NCBI RefSeq assembly: GCF_001640805.2
Contig: NC_066850.1
Coordinates: 7,550,556-7,614,555 of the forward strand
From: Lates calcarifer
Lineage: Eukaryota > Chordata > Actinopteri > Centropomidae
Direction of reading: 5' to 3'
DNA: 64,000 bases
The stretch's first letter is position 1; each line of letters starts with the position of its first letter. The notes under the pieces were generated by a model that saw only the letters and a program-made list of their open reading frames with translations, was not told the DNA's origin and made no database searches. This document shows positions 23,491-34,200 of the stretch, piece by piece. The position numbers and the translations under genes are program-made.

Positions 23491-23521
<31 letters not shown>

Positions 23522-23549
23522 GTGTGCGTGCGTGTGCGTGCATGTGTGT
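23491..23549 (+). repeat. (TG)n/(CG) alternating tract, 59 bp
   Basis: About 13 TG units followed by TG mixed with CG and CATG, with strict purine-pyrimidine alternation over 59 bp. TG/CG-rich material continues less regularly to about 23750. Confidence 0.85.
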
Positions 23550-24083
23550 TTGTCTCGTCACACTGGGAGCAACACAAAACCTCAGCCTCCTTTGAAAATG
23601 CAAATAGGTTCTATTTGTGGCCTGCTCCTGTCAGAGAGTGGGTGAGCGTATTGAGGGAAGTTTTTGTATGCCGCTGTGTGTGTGAGTGAGTATGCGCACG
23701 TGTGTGTGGCATGTGGCTACGTCTGTGTATACATGTGTGCGCACGCGTACTATCAGCTTGCCTGTATGCATCTGTTTAACACAAAGTATCTTTGCCCTGG
23801 CTGCATCTGTGTGTCCTTGGTAACTGTGATTTATTTTTTATTTTTTGGTGCAATGTGTCAGTATTGACAGCAAAAGAGATGTTTGTGTTTGAGGAAGGTG
23901 TGTGTGCGAGCGACTGTGCGTGCCTGAAATGCTGCCGTTCACACTGCAGTATTTGACAGTGAGTTCAGAGTCCAGATCCTCCCCGTTGCAGGACTGAAGT
24001 AGAGGGGAAAGAAGGAACAAACAGACTGACTGTGTGTGAATCTGTTGTGTCTGTGTTTACGTCTGTATGTGTTTGGTGGAATT

Positions 24084-24124
24084 GGTGGGGGTGGGGGGGG
24101 GTTGTTTTTCTGTGTGTGTGTGTG
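24084..24124 (+). repeat. G-rich tract followed by (TG)n
   Basis: G runs of 2, 5 and 9 bases (24084-24101) are followed by GTTGTTTTTC and a (TG)7 repeat. The G9 run can split, so a quadruplex is possible. It lies about 180 bp before the next exon. Confidence 0.6.
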
Positions 24125-24307
24125 TAGATGTTTTTCAGAGGTCTCCGCGTGCAGCGGATGTGTTAAGCCACGCGGCTTTGTGCGGTGTGAATAACTCTCT
24201 CCTTCCCCGTCTTTCTTTCTCTTCCCGTATTGTCTTCTCCCTTCCCACATCCTCTTCCTGACCCTTCTCCCCAATGTCTCCTCCAACCTCCCTCCATCTT
24301 TATTCAG

Positions 24308-24409
24308 GAGAAGAACAAGGACAAAGACAAACGTTTCCGTCCGCTCTACGACATCCCTTACATGTTCGAGGCCCGTGAGTTCCTGAGGAAGAAGCTCATT
24401 GGGAAAAAG
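24308..24409 (+). CDS. snd1: snd1 exon: SN3 helix 1 (about exon 11)
   Basis: This 102-bp exon is 34 codons, phase 0 in and 0 out. It encodes [20 protein letters not shown] and [14 protein letters not shown], about human residues 382-415. The charged start is a loop in which fish differs from human (NTQDKNKKLRPL). The [12 protein letters not shown] helix is identical to the one in SN1 at 600-720, with different codons at the variable sites, so it is an old domain duplication and not recent gene conversion. The acceptor TTCAG|GAG is a tandem NAGNAG, and use of the second AG would drop one Glu. The donor is AAG|gtaaga. Confidence 0.97.
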
Positions 24410-24561
24410 GTAAGAACCAGTGACAGACTCAGTCACTGGTCTCCTCTGTGTGTGCATATGCTAGTGTGTGAATGAACTTGATTGCCTCTAATCAGCTTTT
24501 AATGAATTAAACAATGTCTCTCAACAATTCCCCCAGTGGCTGTACAGAAGTTACAACACCT

Positions 24562-24580
24562 CCCCACCCCCCCCACCCCC
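24562..24580 (+). repeat. C-rich tract C4-A-C8-A-C5
   Basis: Three C runs separated by single A bases. The minus strand can offer four G tracts if the G8 run is split, so a quadruplex is possible. Confidence 0.6.
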
Positions 24581-25679
24581 AACGGTAGCCAAGCACACAT
24601 TTCTGAAGCCCTAAGCTAGATATCCGTTTCTTTCCTTCTCTCAGTGTGAATACCAAGTACTCTCGGTAAATGCCCTGGGGCTCGGTATTGGCCCGGACGC
24701 ACCCGTTAAACAAGCAGTGTTGATTTCCCCCTCTTGTGTCTATTGATCTACCGGGTCTGTACACCTTGGGGGCTCCTATGATTTACACACATCTGACCTA
24801 GCAGATCCCAGCAGTGAGCTAGAGAGCACTTAAGACACACACCACAGCTTGAACATCTGCCTTTTTTGTGTCGAATTTGAATAGATAAACTATGAATTGA
24901 GGTTGGTTATGCGACTCAGAGAAAGAGAGGGAACACATTGGAATAGTTAAAGTACAACTAGTGAGTGCTGATTTGTAACCAGCTGTTTCTACTTTGAAAT
25001 CTAACAAACTTTGTCTTGCATATCAAGTTGTCAGCACACTCTGTAGGTTGTTTTTTTACACCGGGGTCCGTTCAGTAAATCAGTAAAACGACGCCTACAT
25101 TCTTGTCATTGTCCGCAGAGTGGCAATTTTGCCGCCTTCGGTGCCAATAATGGCACAGGCAGAGAAGCCAGCTGTTGCTCATAGGCACGCCCAGAGTCGT
25201 TGTCCATGGCCTGAGTTGAGTGATGGTTTATGTTTTTCCAAATAACTAACTGTAACACTTGTCAGATGCAGAGGGGGCGCACTATAATGGAACAATGCTG
25301 GAAAAGATTGCAATCTTTCTTGCAGAAATCTACATGAAAATGCAGTTGAAAGTGCAGATTGATGGAAAACTCTGTCAAAATGGTGCATTTATGTGCAATC
25401 ATACTGACAAAATGACTTCCCTAGTCAGAACTTATCACATAAATTCAATGCTGTTTTGCAGCTGACTCCCAAGTATCAGATCAACATCAATCAGATCATT
25501 TGGAGCTTAGACCTTCACAAATCAATTCTCAGTGTGCTTTTTAAAATCTCAGCCTGTGTTTCTCTTTGACTGAGAATGTACTAAGCAAATGTACAGATTT
25601 CAGGGGTCCAAACCACAGCAGCCAGATAATGGATGAAACAAACATTGCTGTGTCACACACTTTCATAAGTGTACCATGT

Positions 25680-25713
25680 TAAAAAAAACAAAAAAACAAA
25701 ACAAACAAAAAAA
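25680..25713 (+). repeat. A-rich low-complexity run
   Basis: About 34 bp of A with scattered C (AAAAAAC, AAAC units). It could be a degenerate A-tail, but no upstream element was recognised. Confidence 0.8.
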
Positions 25714-28700
25714 CATTTGCAGTATAGTACTGGTAAACACAAAGACGTGCACCCACTCAAAGCCAAAAGCCAAAGGAGTTCCTTTTGGCGTTCAGCAGAG
25801 GAGTGAGATTCATATCCCTGTCCCAGCCTCTCATCACAGTCATTTTAATCATCCTCATTAATGTTTTTTTAATGACAGAAAATTCAGCCGTAAGCTGGCT
25901 TTTGACGAGTGAAGCGAGAATAATGATTCTGCTGTTTATTTGTGGTGTTTGTGTTAGGGGATAATGAGTGCGTGTGATGGGGAATAGGGAGACTAGCTTT
26001 GTTAAGGTGTAAAATACTGTAGAAAATATACCAGTAGCATGATGATAAAATGTGTGTACAGCTCAGGTTTGTAACATTAAGCCTCATATCGCACCATATA
26101 GTAATTGTAAACTAGCATGTTGGGCTTCTTTTATAGAACTTCATGTTGGCTTTAAAACACTGTGGCTTGTATGTGTGCATCTAGATGAAGTCATAATACA
26201 TATATATGGCTATTCAGAGCCTGAAACATACAACATCTACTGTGGTTAGGCATGCAACCCAAAGAAAGGGAAGAATAAAAATGAAGTAAAATAATTCAGT
26301 ACATAATAATCATGCATGTATTATGAGGTGCGCATATTTCCTCTGTGCTTTAAATGCCTTTTTCACATTTTATGTGCTCAACACACACACATACACACGC
26401 ACAGCATCTGCCATTGCTCAGATCAATCTGTGCTGTTTTTACACAGAGTTTGATTTCACAGTATTGCTTGCTTAGACTCCAGGGTGTTTCAAAAGTCAAC
26501 TCAGCTAAAATGTTCCTGTGCCTTTGTAGGCCTCAGGCAAATTGCTGTTTGTAGTGTTTATCAGAGAGGAAAGTATGCATGATTGTCTATGCGTCAAAAG
26601 TGGTTAGTGTCTTAAGTCTGATAAGAGTATGCACGTTTTCATCAGAGTGCGTCAATGGCCCTGTTTACAGCCAGCATTAAAATGCATCATGGATGATCCA
26701 ATCACGCGCGGACGGCCCTAAATGCAGGTGGGAGTGCGCTACATGACATGTTGAGAGATTTGATCACCCAGGCTACAGTTGGAGGTGGTGGTCATCAGGG
26801 AACTGTTTGTCCACATCTAGTGAGGTGTGAATGCAAATGTAGCCCTGGCCAACTAATTAGAGTTACATGTGAACAGCACAACAAACCTTCAAAAACACAG
26901 CCCACACCCAGAACAAATTACCATTTATTCTCTCTTGCTCTTCCTTTATCTCTGCTTGGCATTTCACTTAAATCTGCTTAGATCTGGGCTTCACACTTCC
27001 CTTCTCCATCATTAAGCTTAATGTATAAATATATACAGTATACGCCACTGAATTCCTCTACATTTGATTAGTATTGAAGCTGAATCTCCCAAGTGTGTGC
27101 TTGTATGCTCTTTGAAGTGAGTTAGGTTTAAGTGGAGAGCTCTCGCCCATTTGCCAGCAGTACAGCCCCCTCCCTCCTCACTCTACAAAATCAATAACGG
27201 AAGAGCTCTGGAACGCTGCTTCCCTCCCATTCCTTTATTGTTGCTAAGACACAAGGCTAAAGCTCTGAATTAAACCCTCTGTCACCACGTATCATCTCTT
27301 TTTTTCCTCCCAATAATTGCAGAGCCTTAAAAAACTGCAGTTTTTTGAAGGTACAAGCATCACGCATCAGCTGCCTTGGCAACAAGAAAGAATTAGTTCG
27401 GATGAAGTGATCACAGGCTCACTAACAGGCTGTGCGAGCACAATACTAACCCTCAAGGCTTTAATGTTAATCTATGCTACCTTGGCCTACTTGAGTTGTC
27501 AAGTTGGATGCAGGTAGATGCACAAGTGTATAGATGCATGTTGCACTCGCAACAAGGAGTGGAGTTTAGTCGACCCACTTACTGTCATCCTGTCTCCCAA
27601 CACTAAGCTCTATGGAGACAGATTTGGAGCAGTAAGCATTAGTAGAAGACTATAAGACCACTGCTTTCCTTGAAATTCTGCTCCGGAGAACTCCACTTTT
27701 ATCTTTTTATTTTTTATTTTTTGCTCTTTTTTTCCTTCTCAAACTGAGACAAAGATTTTACCTTGGCACTGAGGTAATTGGGGCTTGACCCGTTGGATTT
27801 AAAAGGAAATACTGTCTGTCTGATCTGGGTCTTCCCTGAAAGAAAAAAAGGGGAAGAGAACCTGAGTCACTTACAAAGGTGTGACTTTCATTTTTACTGG
27901 CAGCTCACAAAAGGCAGATCTTTGCGTGGACTAGCTCAAACCGGACTCGACCGAAGCTAATTGTCCTGTCCAGTCTTAAGGTGCAGATTTGACCTACAAG
28001 TATTCCCTTTGACAACATTCCCATTCAAAGCTCTGCAACTGCCTAAGAGTGCGATACATTGCATGAATTGGGAAACAAGCAGATTTTCCCCTGACTAAAC
28101 CTTCTAGGACGTGACTAAGCATTAACTATGAGTCTCAGTGTGCTGAGCTAAAGCTCAAAGCCTTAATGCCACCGCTCCGCTTTAGGAGAATAAAGCTACA
28201 TTAAATGCTTTTTTTCTATTAAATCCCCTATTCCTCATATCTATAAGGAGAGCATGGTGCTTTTGATCTTTTATAAAGCATATCTAATATCCATATTCAA
28301 AAGATTGGGTTTTTTTTTTCTTTTTTTGGCCAAACAGAGTCTATATTAAATAGCTCTCAGAGGTAGAAAGGAATTGGTGCAGTACCTGGCTGGGTCTTTG
28401 AAAGAAGACTTAACAGCTTCAGGTGGTGATGAAATCTTGTCCTATTCACAGCATCAGCTCCAACAACCACATTTCTTTGATCAGTTTCATGTTGACAGAA
28501 CTCTTGAATCCATAACTTCAACAGTGAATTATCACTCTGAGTAAACTAAAGTAATTGTAAAGGTATGTATGGGTTTTATTTTGACAAAAATTTGCACGTA
28601 GAGGACATGTTTAGGTATTTTTGAGTAATTCAGTCTACCCACAAAACTTCCTCTGAACTATCCCTGTAAGGTCGGCTAAATATGCAGGGAGGCATTTTCC

Positions 28701-30148
28701 TTTTTCTCCTTTCTCTCCGTCACGCTACGTCTGTCTGTCTGTCTCCTTCTCTCTGTCGTATATATATCCCCACCCCCATTGAAACGGCAGCACTTGCATG
28801 GTGACATAATCCCAAAAAGCTTGATTTGGCTAACTTTATAAGTAGTGCTTCTTGTGCGCCTGGGTCTCAGCCTCAGCAGAAAAAAAGTCCAATGGAAATG
28901 TTGCATTAAGCCACTTATCAGGGTTGAGCACATTCGGATAATCCTGCGTGCTCAAAGTGGCTCCTGTTATGCAGCTGCTTGTGTAGTACTGTTAGCACCA
29001 GAGTTTTCCCCTCTTATTGGTGTGCGTGCGAGTGTGTTGTGCTGAGAATGCCGCGTGGCGCAACGTGGCATTTTATGTGGTGTGTGTGTTTGCAAGGTTA
29101 AGACTCGATTTGAGGGGAAAGCTTGAGGTGTGTGCGCTCAAGCAGATGCAAAGTGTGTAGACCGAAGCGTCACCGAGTCCCATGGTTGAAAATCCAGATG
29201 GGGCTCCCTCTTCCTCCTCCTTCACTCCCCTCTCTTTCCCTCTACGTTGTGCTGTCCCAGCCTGAGGTTTTTTCCTTGCAGCACAGCTCCCTTCATTAAA
29301 TGATGGCCAGCTGCGATTACAGCCTGCTAAAACACACTAACAACTTAAGCACCTCTCGTACACATGCTCTCATTCGCTCTCACACACACTCTTCTCTTAC
29401 CACACCTTCTTACCTTGCTTTCCCTCTTGTGCTCATTTTCTTTACCATCATTCCTCTCTCTTTTTTGTCTTTCTTTGTGTCGTCAAGTCTTAAATATGTC
29501 CAGAAATATTTTTTTAGTCAAACCCAAATTTAGCTTGTGATTGGCTAATATCCATGGTGCAGTGTGAGGCTCCTTCAACACCTGTGTGTACAGATTATCA
29601 TTATCCTGTCCTGTGTGGATTCCCGCATGTCTAATGTCTCCTTTCCACTGCCTCAGTATAACATTCTTTACCTGCACCAGCAGCACTTTTGATCATAAAC
29701 ATTTCCACTGAGAACTCAAACTGTGTTAAATGTGCTCTTTGATTACAAAGTGGTCTGCACCATAACGGTTTAAAATTTTGCCACCTGTGGGAGCTGGGTT
29801 AAATGAGCAGGTGCTGGTGACAGGTGCTTATTTCAGTTTGAGGAAACCCAAAACCTCCTACACTCGGTGAGGATAAGACGCATTTCACTGGAGAACCACT
29901 CATGCTGAGCTCCATGATAGGCTACCATTACTGTTGCTCACGATACAGCACAGCACAAGCGTCCTCACCTTATCATAGTTCAGCATAAGTTGTTTGCGAA
30001 AGCCTTGGCAATTATACATACAACTTTCTTTGGTTCCATGTAAGGTATATAAACATAGCAACACTCACATGCATACTTCCATATCTTTATGTATACCTCT
30101 GCACATGCAGAAACACCAACAGTTACCACCAACTGAGGATGTTTTATT

Positions 30149-30150
<2 letters not shown>

Positions 30151-30191
<41 letters not shown>

Positions 30192-30214
30192 AACACACAA
30201 ACACAAACACAAAC
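30151..30214 (+). repeat. (AC)18 microsatellite with degenerate tail
   Basis: Perfect AC repeat at 30151-30187, then AAAC/ACAC variants to about 30214. Confidence 0.92.
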
Positions 30215-31959
30215 TCTCGTTACATGCAACAAATGTGACTCCTTTGGCAGAGCGAACTGAATCTCGCCACACCGCTTGTCACGTCAGCATAACAAAAAAC
30301 ATTTCGTCTCACTGCCGTCCTGCTGTCCTCGTCCTTATCACTCCCCCCACTTTCTAATCCATCCGTTGCCTCTCCTCCTCCATCTCACTCTCCTCTGGCG
30401 GGGGGGTTCTTATAGATGGCTTTGCTTTATCAGGAGATCCGCTAGATGGCCCGTGGAGAATGGGCCTGGAACTCCTCTAATCTAACATCGCTTGGTCAAA
30501 GTTTATAATCTGTCATCACCTCGCTTAATGGGGAACTACTGGTGTTCTGGTTTCACAGTTTATAGTATCCAGCACTGTATTTTGCCTGTGTGTTTAAATG
30601 TGCTCCTCGAATCTTTTTTTTTTTTTTTGTGTTGGCTTTCTGTTTTTTTTTTCCCCTATTTCACTTGATGTCATTTCACCCTCTCCAGCTAACTTCTGTT
30701 CTTCCTGTTTTTCACTGCTTTGTTTGTCCCCCATCCTTCAATTACCCGTGCCCGGCCATGCACGGCCATTAAACCCAAATTTAACCAAGAACAATGCAAA
30801 AATGTTTTTTTCATAATTTAAATGGCTTCACTTTACAATGAGGCTGAATAGAAATGGAACTCATGTTTGGACCACTGAGGAAATGAAGAGCTTTGATGTG
30901 GGAGTCGGGATAAAATCATTTCCGTCGTGACAATAAGAGAATGGGTTACGAAATTAATGAAATTGGGGGTGTTTTAAAAGCGGGGGCATTGCAAAATGTT
31001 CTACGGCTGAGAGAGTCACAAACCAATTCTGTTGCTGATAATATGACAGTTAGTGAGGTTATGGGTGCTATTAATATGCATTATGATGCAAGGAGATGTT
31101 GATATGTCAGCTGATAATATAGCCTGGATGACAATGTTATCTCACCTGATATAAAAGTTGAGTAAAATTTGTTGGTGTGTAGATTTTTACTGCCTTTAAG
31201 GGTTTTTGTTTCAGTTGTACATTATGTTCCCCTTTGTCCCATCTGTTTCATGTTTAGGATAATATCTAGGCACAAAAACCCTCACCTGTGTACAGCACTA
31301 ACTGAAACATTTGTTTTTTTTGCTATAGAGCTACTTTAACAACATCCTTTTTTTTTAGCATTTAGCATTGCAGCCAACTGTGGCTTCAGAAAACCAAACA
31401 TCTCCTGATATCCTTTTATTTTTCACCTGCCCTTAAAATGTAGACAGCACCTCTAACTGAACAATTGACTATGACGCATCCATTCTGCCTTGACAGAAAC
31501 TCCTCTCTTCCCCTGCTCATGTCACCATGTCCTCATCCCGTCCATCTCATGACGAGTCAATGTCGTTCCATGTCCTGGTTGGCGTCTCTTTCATGCCCCT
31601 GTAATAGGCCTGTCTCTGTTGTCTCTGTTTGACTTGTGTCAATGCCATAATGCTGTGATGCAGAGCCAGCTTCCCACATTATTTTTTTTATTTTTTTCCC
31701 TCCGTCACACTTGTCTGACACGGTTGACATGTAGCCCTTAAAGTGCAGATTGTGTGCACCGGTATGGCATGAAACCATGCCGTTAGCACTGTCTGCCTGT
31801 GTCTGGCCCTCAAAGTAGGCTTTCCCCATTGCATGCCTGTGGATATGTGCACACACACACATGCAACTAAGTGACAAAATTGTATCTTCAGGGTGGGTGT
31901 GTTGGAGTCTGTCCCTTGGAAGCACACAGTGTAGGGTTATTTGGGTTCCATCTCTGCTC

Positions 31960-31961
<2 letters not shown>

Positions 31962-32039
<78 letters not shown>

Positions 32040-32052
32040 TGTGTGTGTGTGT
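31962..32052 (+). repeat. (GT)n microsatellite, 91 bp
   Basis: About 45 TG units with a single A interruption near 32033. It is the longest dinucleotide array in the window and ends 245 bp before the exon at 32298. As RNA it is a long UG array, the known preference of TDP-43. Confidence 0.95.
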
Positions 32053-32249
32053 TGTCCCAAACACCCACAGTGTGTTAATACTCCTCCTCTGGGGAGATCT
32101 ACAGTGCTGCCTGATGTGATTCACGGCTGACTTGGGGTGACCTTGAGAACTGGGACAAACACACAGACACACACCAGTTAGAACACTCCCTACACTAATT
32201 ATTACCGTAACTGGTGTTGCCTTTAGTTTGTCTCTGTACTCTTGGCATG

Positions 32250-32269
32250 TTTTTTTTTTTTTTTTTTTT
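32250..32269 (+). repeat. Poly(T) run, 20 bases
   Basis: An unbroken run of 20 T, 28 bp before the exon at 32298. It may serve as an extended upstream pyrimidine tract. Confidence 0.9.
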
Positions 32270-32297
32270 ACCTTATCCTGCTTATGTGCCCCTTCAG

Positions 32298-32398
32298 GTC
32301 AACGTGACAGTGGACTACATCAGAGCAGCTACTGGCCCAGGAGAAGGCACCCCTGCCTTCCCAGAACGCACCTGTGCTACAGTCACAATTGGCGGCAT
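32298..32398 (+). CDS. snd1: snd1 exon: SN3 catalytic-loop region (about exon 12)
   Basis: This 101-bp exon encodes [20 protein letters not shown] and [13 protein letters not shown] plus two bases of Ile, about human residues 416-448. By alignment with bacterial nuclease, the Arg of PERTCATV falls at the Arg87 position; this is inference. The loop [13 protein letters not shown] is the least conserved part relative to human (PASPATETVPAFS). The phase is 0 in and 2 out. The acceptor is ccttcag and the donor AT|gtaagt is near-perfect. Confidence 0.97.
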
Positions 32399-34045
32399 GT
32401 AAGTAATGAGATGGATCTTTGCTAATTAGGTTTGTTCTCCTGCTGTTGACATAATGTACCAGTTAAGACCAACTTGCTACATGAGTGAAACATGCCTTTT
32501 ATTTCTGTATTTGCGATACACAATCTTCCAGTAGGAGTTTGTTACAAATAAGCAGCCCTTACTGAGAGATCACAGAGTATATAATTTGTTAGTGAAAGAA
32601 CCTTCACTAACACATTTCATTTTATTACACTAGCTGTCTCCTTGTGTGAAATTTTAAAAGTTGGGTTCATCTGATGTAAGATGACACAGAGTAATTTTAA
32701 ATGCTCAGAAGTTGTAATCTCCTCATGAATCACAAAGTAACCTGAAAATGCTCTGTTGTATTTTAATTTCCATGGGAAGGGTCGCCTCAGTGCAAGCAAT
32801 TATTTTCTATCTACAAACACAGCTTTGAAGGAATGTGGTTTATTCATTTGAAACATGTCTTTTATACAGATATAAACGTTATTAAGCCATTCAGAGGTTC
32901 AAATTTAATCAATACGGCGCTTTAATGCCACATGAGTTGGAATCAGCCTTCAGAGGTCTGTATCTCCCTCAGAAAAAAGAAAAGAGTTGAAAGCTACACT
33001 TCTCTGGTTTTCTCCATCTGTGTCAGTCAAGGCACAAAGCACAGTCACATGTACACGTGATGTCTCTTCGTCATCAGAGCAGCAGTCTTGTATCTGATAG
33101 TTCATATGTACACAGAGGTCAAGACCCGGCCTCATGTGCAGCCCATTGCAACCCAGCTCCGATCCTCAGATAACAGTTGGCATGGCCCCTCGTGAATGCT
33201 GAGGTCAGGGGTGAGGCTGTTAGTGGGGTGGATGTTTTTGACCTTGTATGACCTTGTCTTATGTTGCATTGTATTATTCATAATTTTCCTCCTTGTGCTT
33301 TGAGATGTGGTGCTTTAGCTCTGCTTAAGGCTCTGTGTAAGACTTTGTGGGCACTTAAATTATAAAACCATGCTACAACAAAAGCTGTGTGGAGGTGATA
33401 AGGTGAAGGGGCTTGGAGCAGACAGGAAGTCCTATACTAAATTTGTCTAAATTTAAAGAAAAAAAAAAATACTTGGTGTCTGCTGTCTCTTTGTATTTTC
33501 TTTTCTTACCTTGCCCTCACTTGTCATCCAATTAACTATTGATGTAGGTGTAAGAAAAAGTCAATAAAAGATTTTATAAGCATAACAAGAACTGTTATAT
33601 TGTGTCTGTTCCTGTACCATGTGCTTGTAACACAGGGACAGATGAATGCACTCGACACAGGCTTATTTCTGAAGAGTTCCTTCCCGTCCCTTCATTTCTT
33701 TCTCCTACACTTCAACTGGAACACTCTTGTCCAAGGGCTAGCCACTAAGTGCTGCATTAAGTATAACAATACTCCCCTCTTTCTGCCCTTCATACCCTCT
33801 TATGTACATCAGTAACACGGCGAGGAAGTGGTTAGTCAAGTGTGCAAAGTCAACATTTAAGTGACCTTTGTTCCTTCGCAAAGCCACCTTTGGGATTTGT
33901 CATGTCCTTATTTTCTTTTTGTTGAGCTAGCTCACTTAGAATTCTGTACGAGGTCAAAGGGTTTTGCTCGTTGTTGTTGTTGTTTTTTTTTTTTTTTTTT
34001 ATTAAAGTAATCTCTCTCTTTCTCTTTCACCCCCTCTTTCTCCAG
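32399..34045 (+). other. snd1: snd1 intron (1,647 bp)
   Basis: A GT-AG intron from gtaagt to tctccag. It is complex sequence apart from a (TTG)4 plus T18 run at 33971-34000, shortly before the acceptor. Confidence 0.9.
33971..34000 (+). repeat. (TTG)4 followed by T18
   Basis: Four TTG units and then a homopolymer of 18 T ending 45 bp before the next exon. It probably sits upstream of the branch point. Confidence 0.85.
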
Positions 34046-34156
34046 TAACATAGCAGAGGCTCTGGTCAGCAAAGGCCTTGCCACGGTCATCAGATACAGA
34101 CAGGATGACGACCAGCGCTCCTCCCACTACGACGAGCTGCTTGCCGCAGAGGCACG
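34046..34156 (+). CDS. snd1: snd1 exon: SN3 helix 2 and 3 (about exon 13)
   Basis: This 111-bp exon encodes [18 protein letters not shown] and [18 protein letters not shown], plus two bases of Arg, about human residues 449-485. It is essentially identical to the human protein. [12 protein letters not shown] is the SN helix that recurs in SN1 and SN2. [10 protein letters not shown] begins the terminal helix. The phase is 2 in and 2 out, and 111 is divisible by three, so skipping would not shift the frame. The donor CG|gtgagg is followed at once by a (CA)17 repeat. Confidence 0.97.
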
Positions 34157-34162
34157 GTGAGG

Positions 34163-34197
<35 letters not shown>
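34157..34197 (+). promoter_or_regulatory. Donor site followed by (CA)17
   Basis: After gtgagga at 34157-34163 the intron is a pure AC repeat from 34164 to 34197, with a looser CA-rich tail to about 34220. Intronic CA repeats next to donors are known hnRNP L binding sites that can raise or lower exon use, as in eNOS intron 13. An effect here is inference. Confidence 0.6.

Positions 34198-34200
<3 letters not shown>

Larger units (their letters stand above)
14621..24307 (+). other. snd1: snd1 intron (9,687 bp), the longest complete one
   Basis: A GT-AG intron from gtacaa to ttattcag. It carries several pyrimidine tracts (15813-15857, 18688-18729, 20906-20958), a (TG)n block at 23491-23549 and a G-rich tract at 24084-24101. 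At 22376-22693 is a region with three AAAATGGAGG copies. No exon, nested gene, tRNA or snoRNA was recognised on either strand. Confidence 0.85.
24410..32297 (+). other. snd1: snd1 intron (7,888 bp)
   Basis: A GT-AG intron from gtaaga to ccttcag. It contains a C-rich tract (24562-24580), an A-rich run (25680-25713), an (AC)n block (30151-30187), a 91-bp (GT)n microsatellite (31962-32052) and a 20-T run 28 bp before the acceptor. The remainder is complex sequence without a recognised gene. Confidence 0.85.

Noticed and set aside
23939..24457. 172-codon minus-strand reading frame
   Set aside because: It overlaps the plus-strand exon at 24308 and its composition follows TG/CA repeats and a G run. 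No domain is recognisable.
31557..32060. 167-codon minus-strand reading frame
   Set aside because: A long His-Thr repeat encoded by the (GT)n microsatellite; no protein family.
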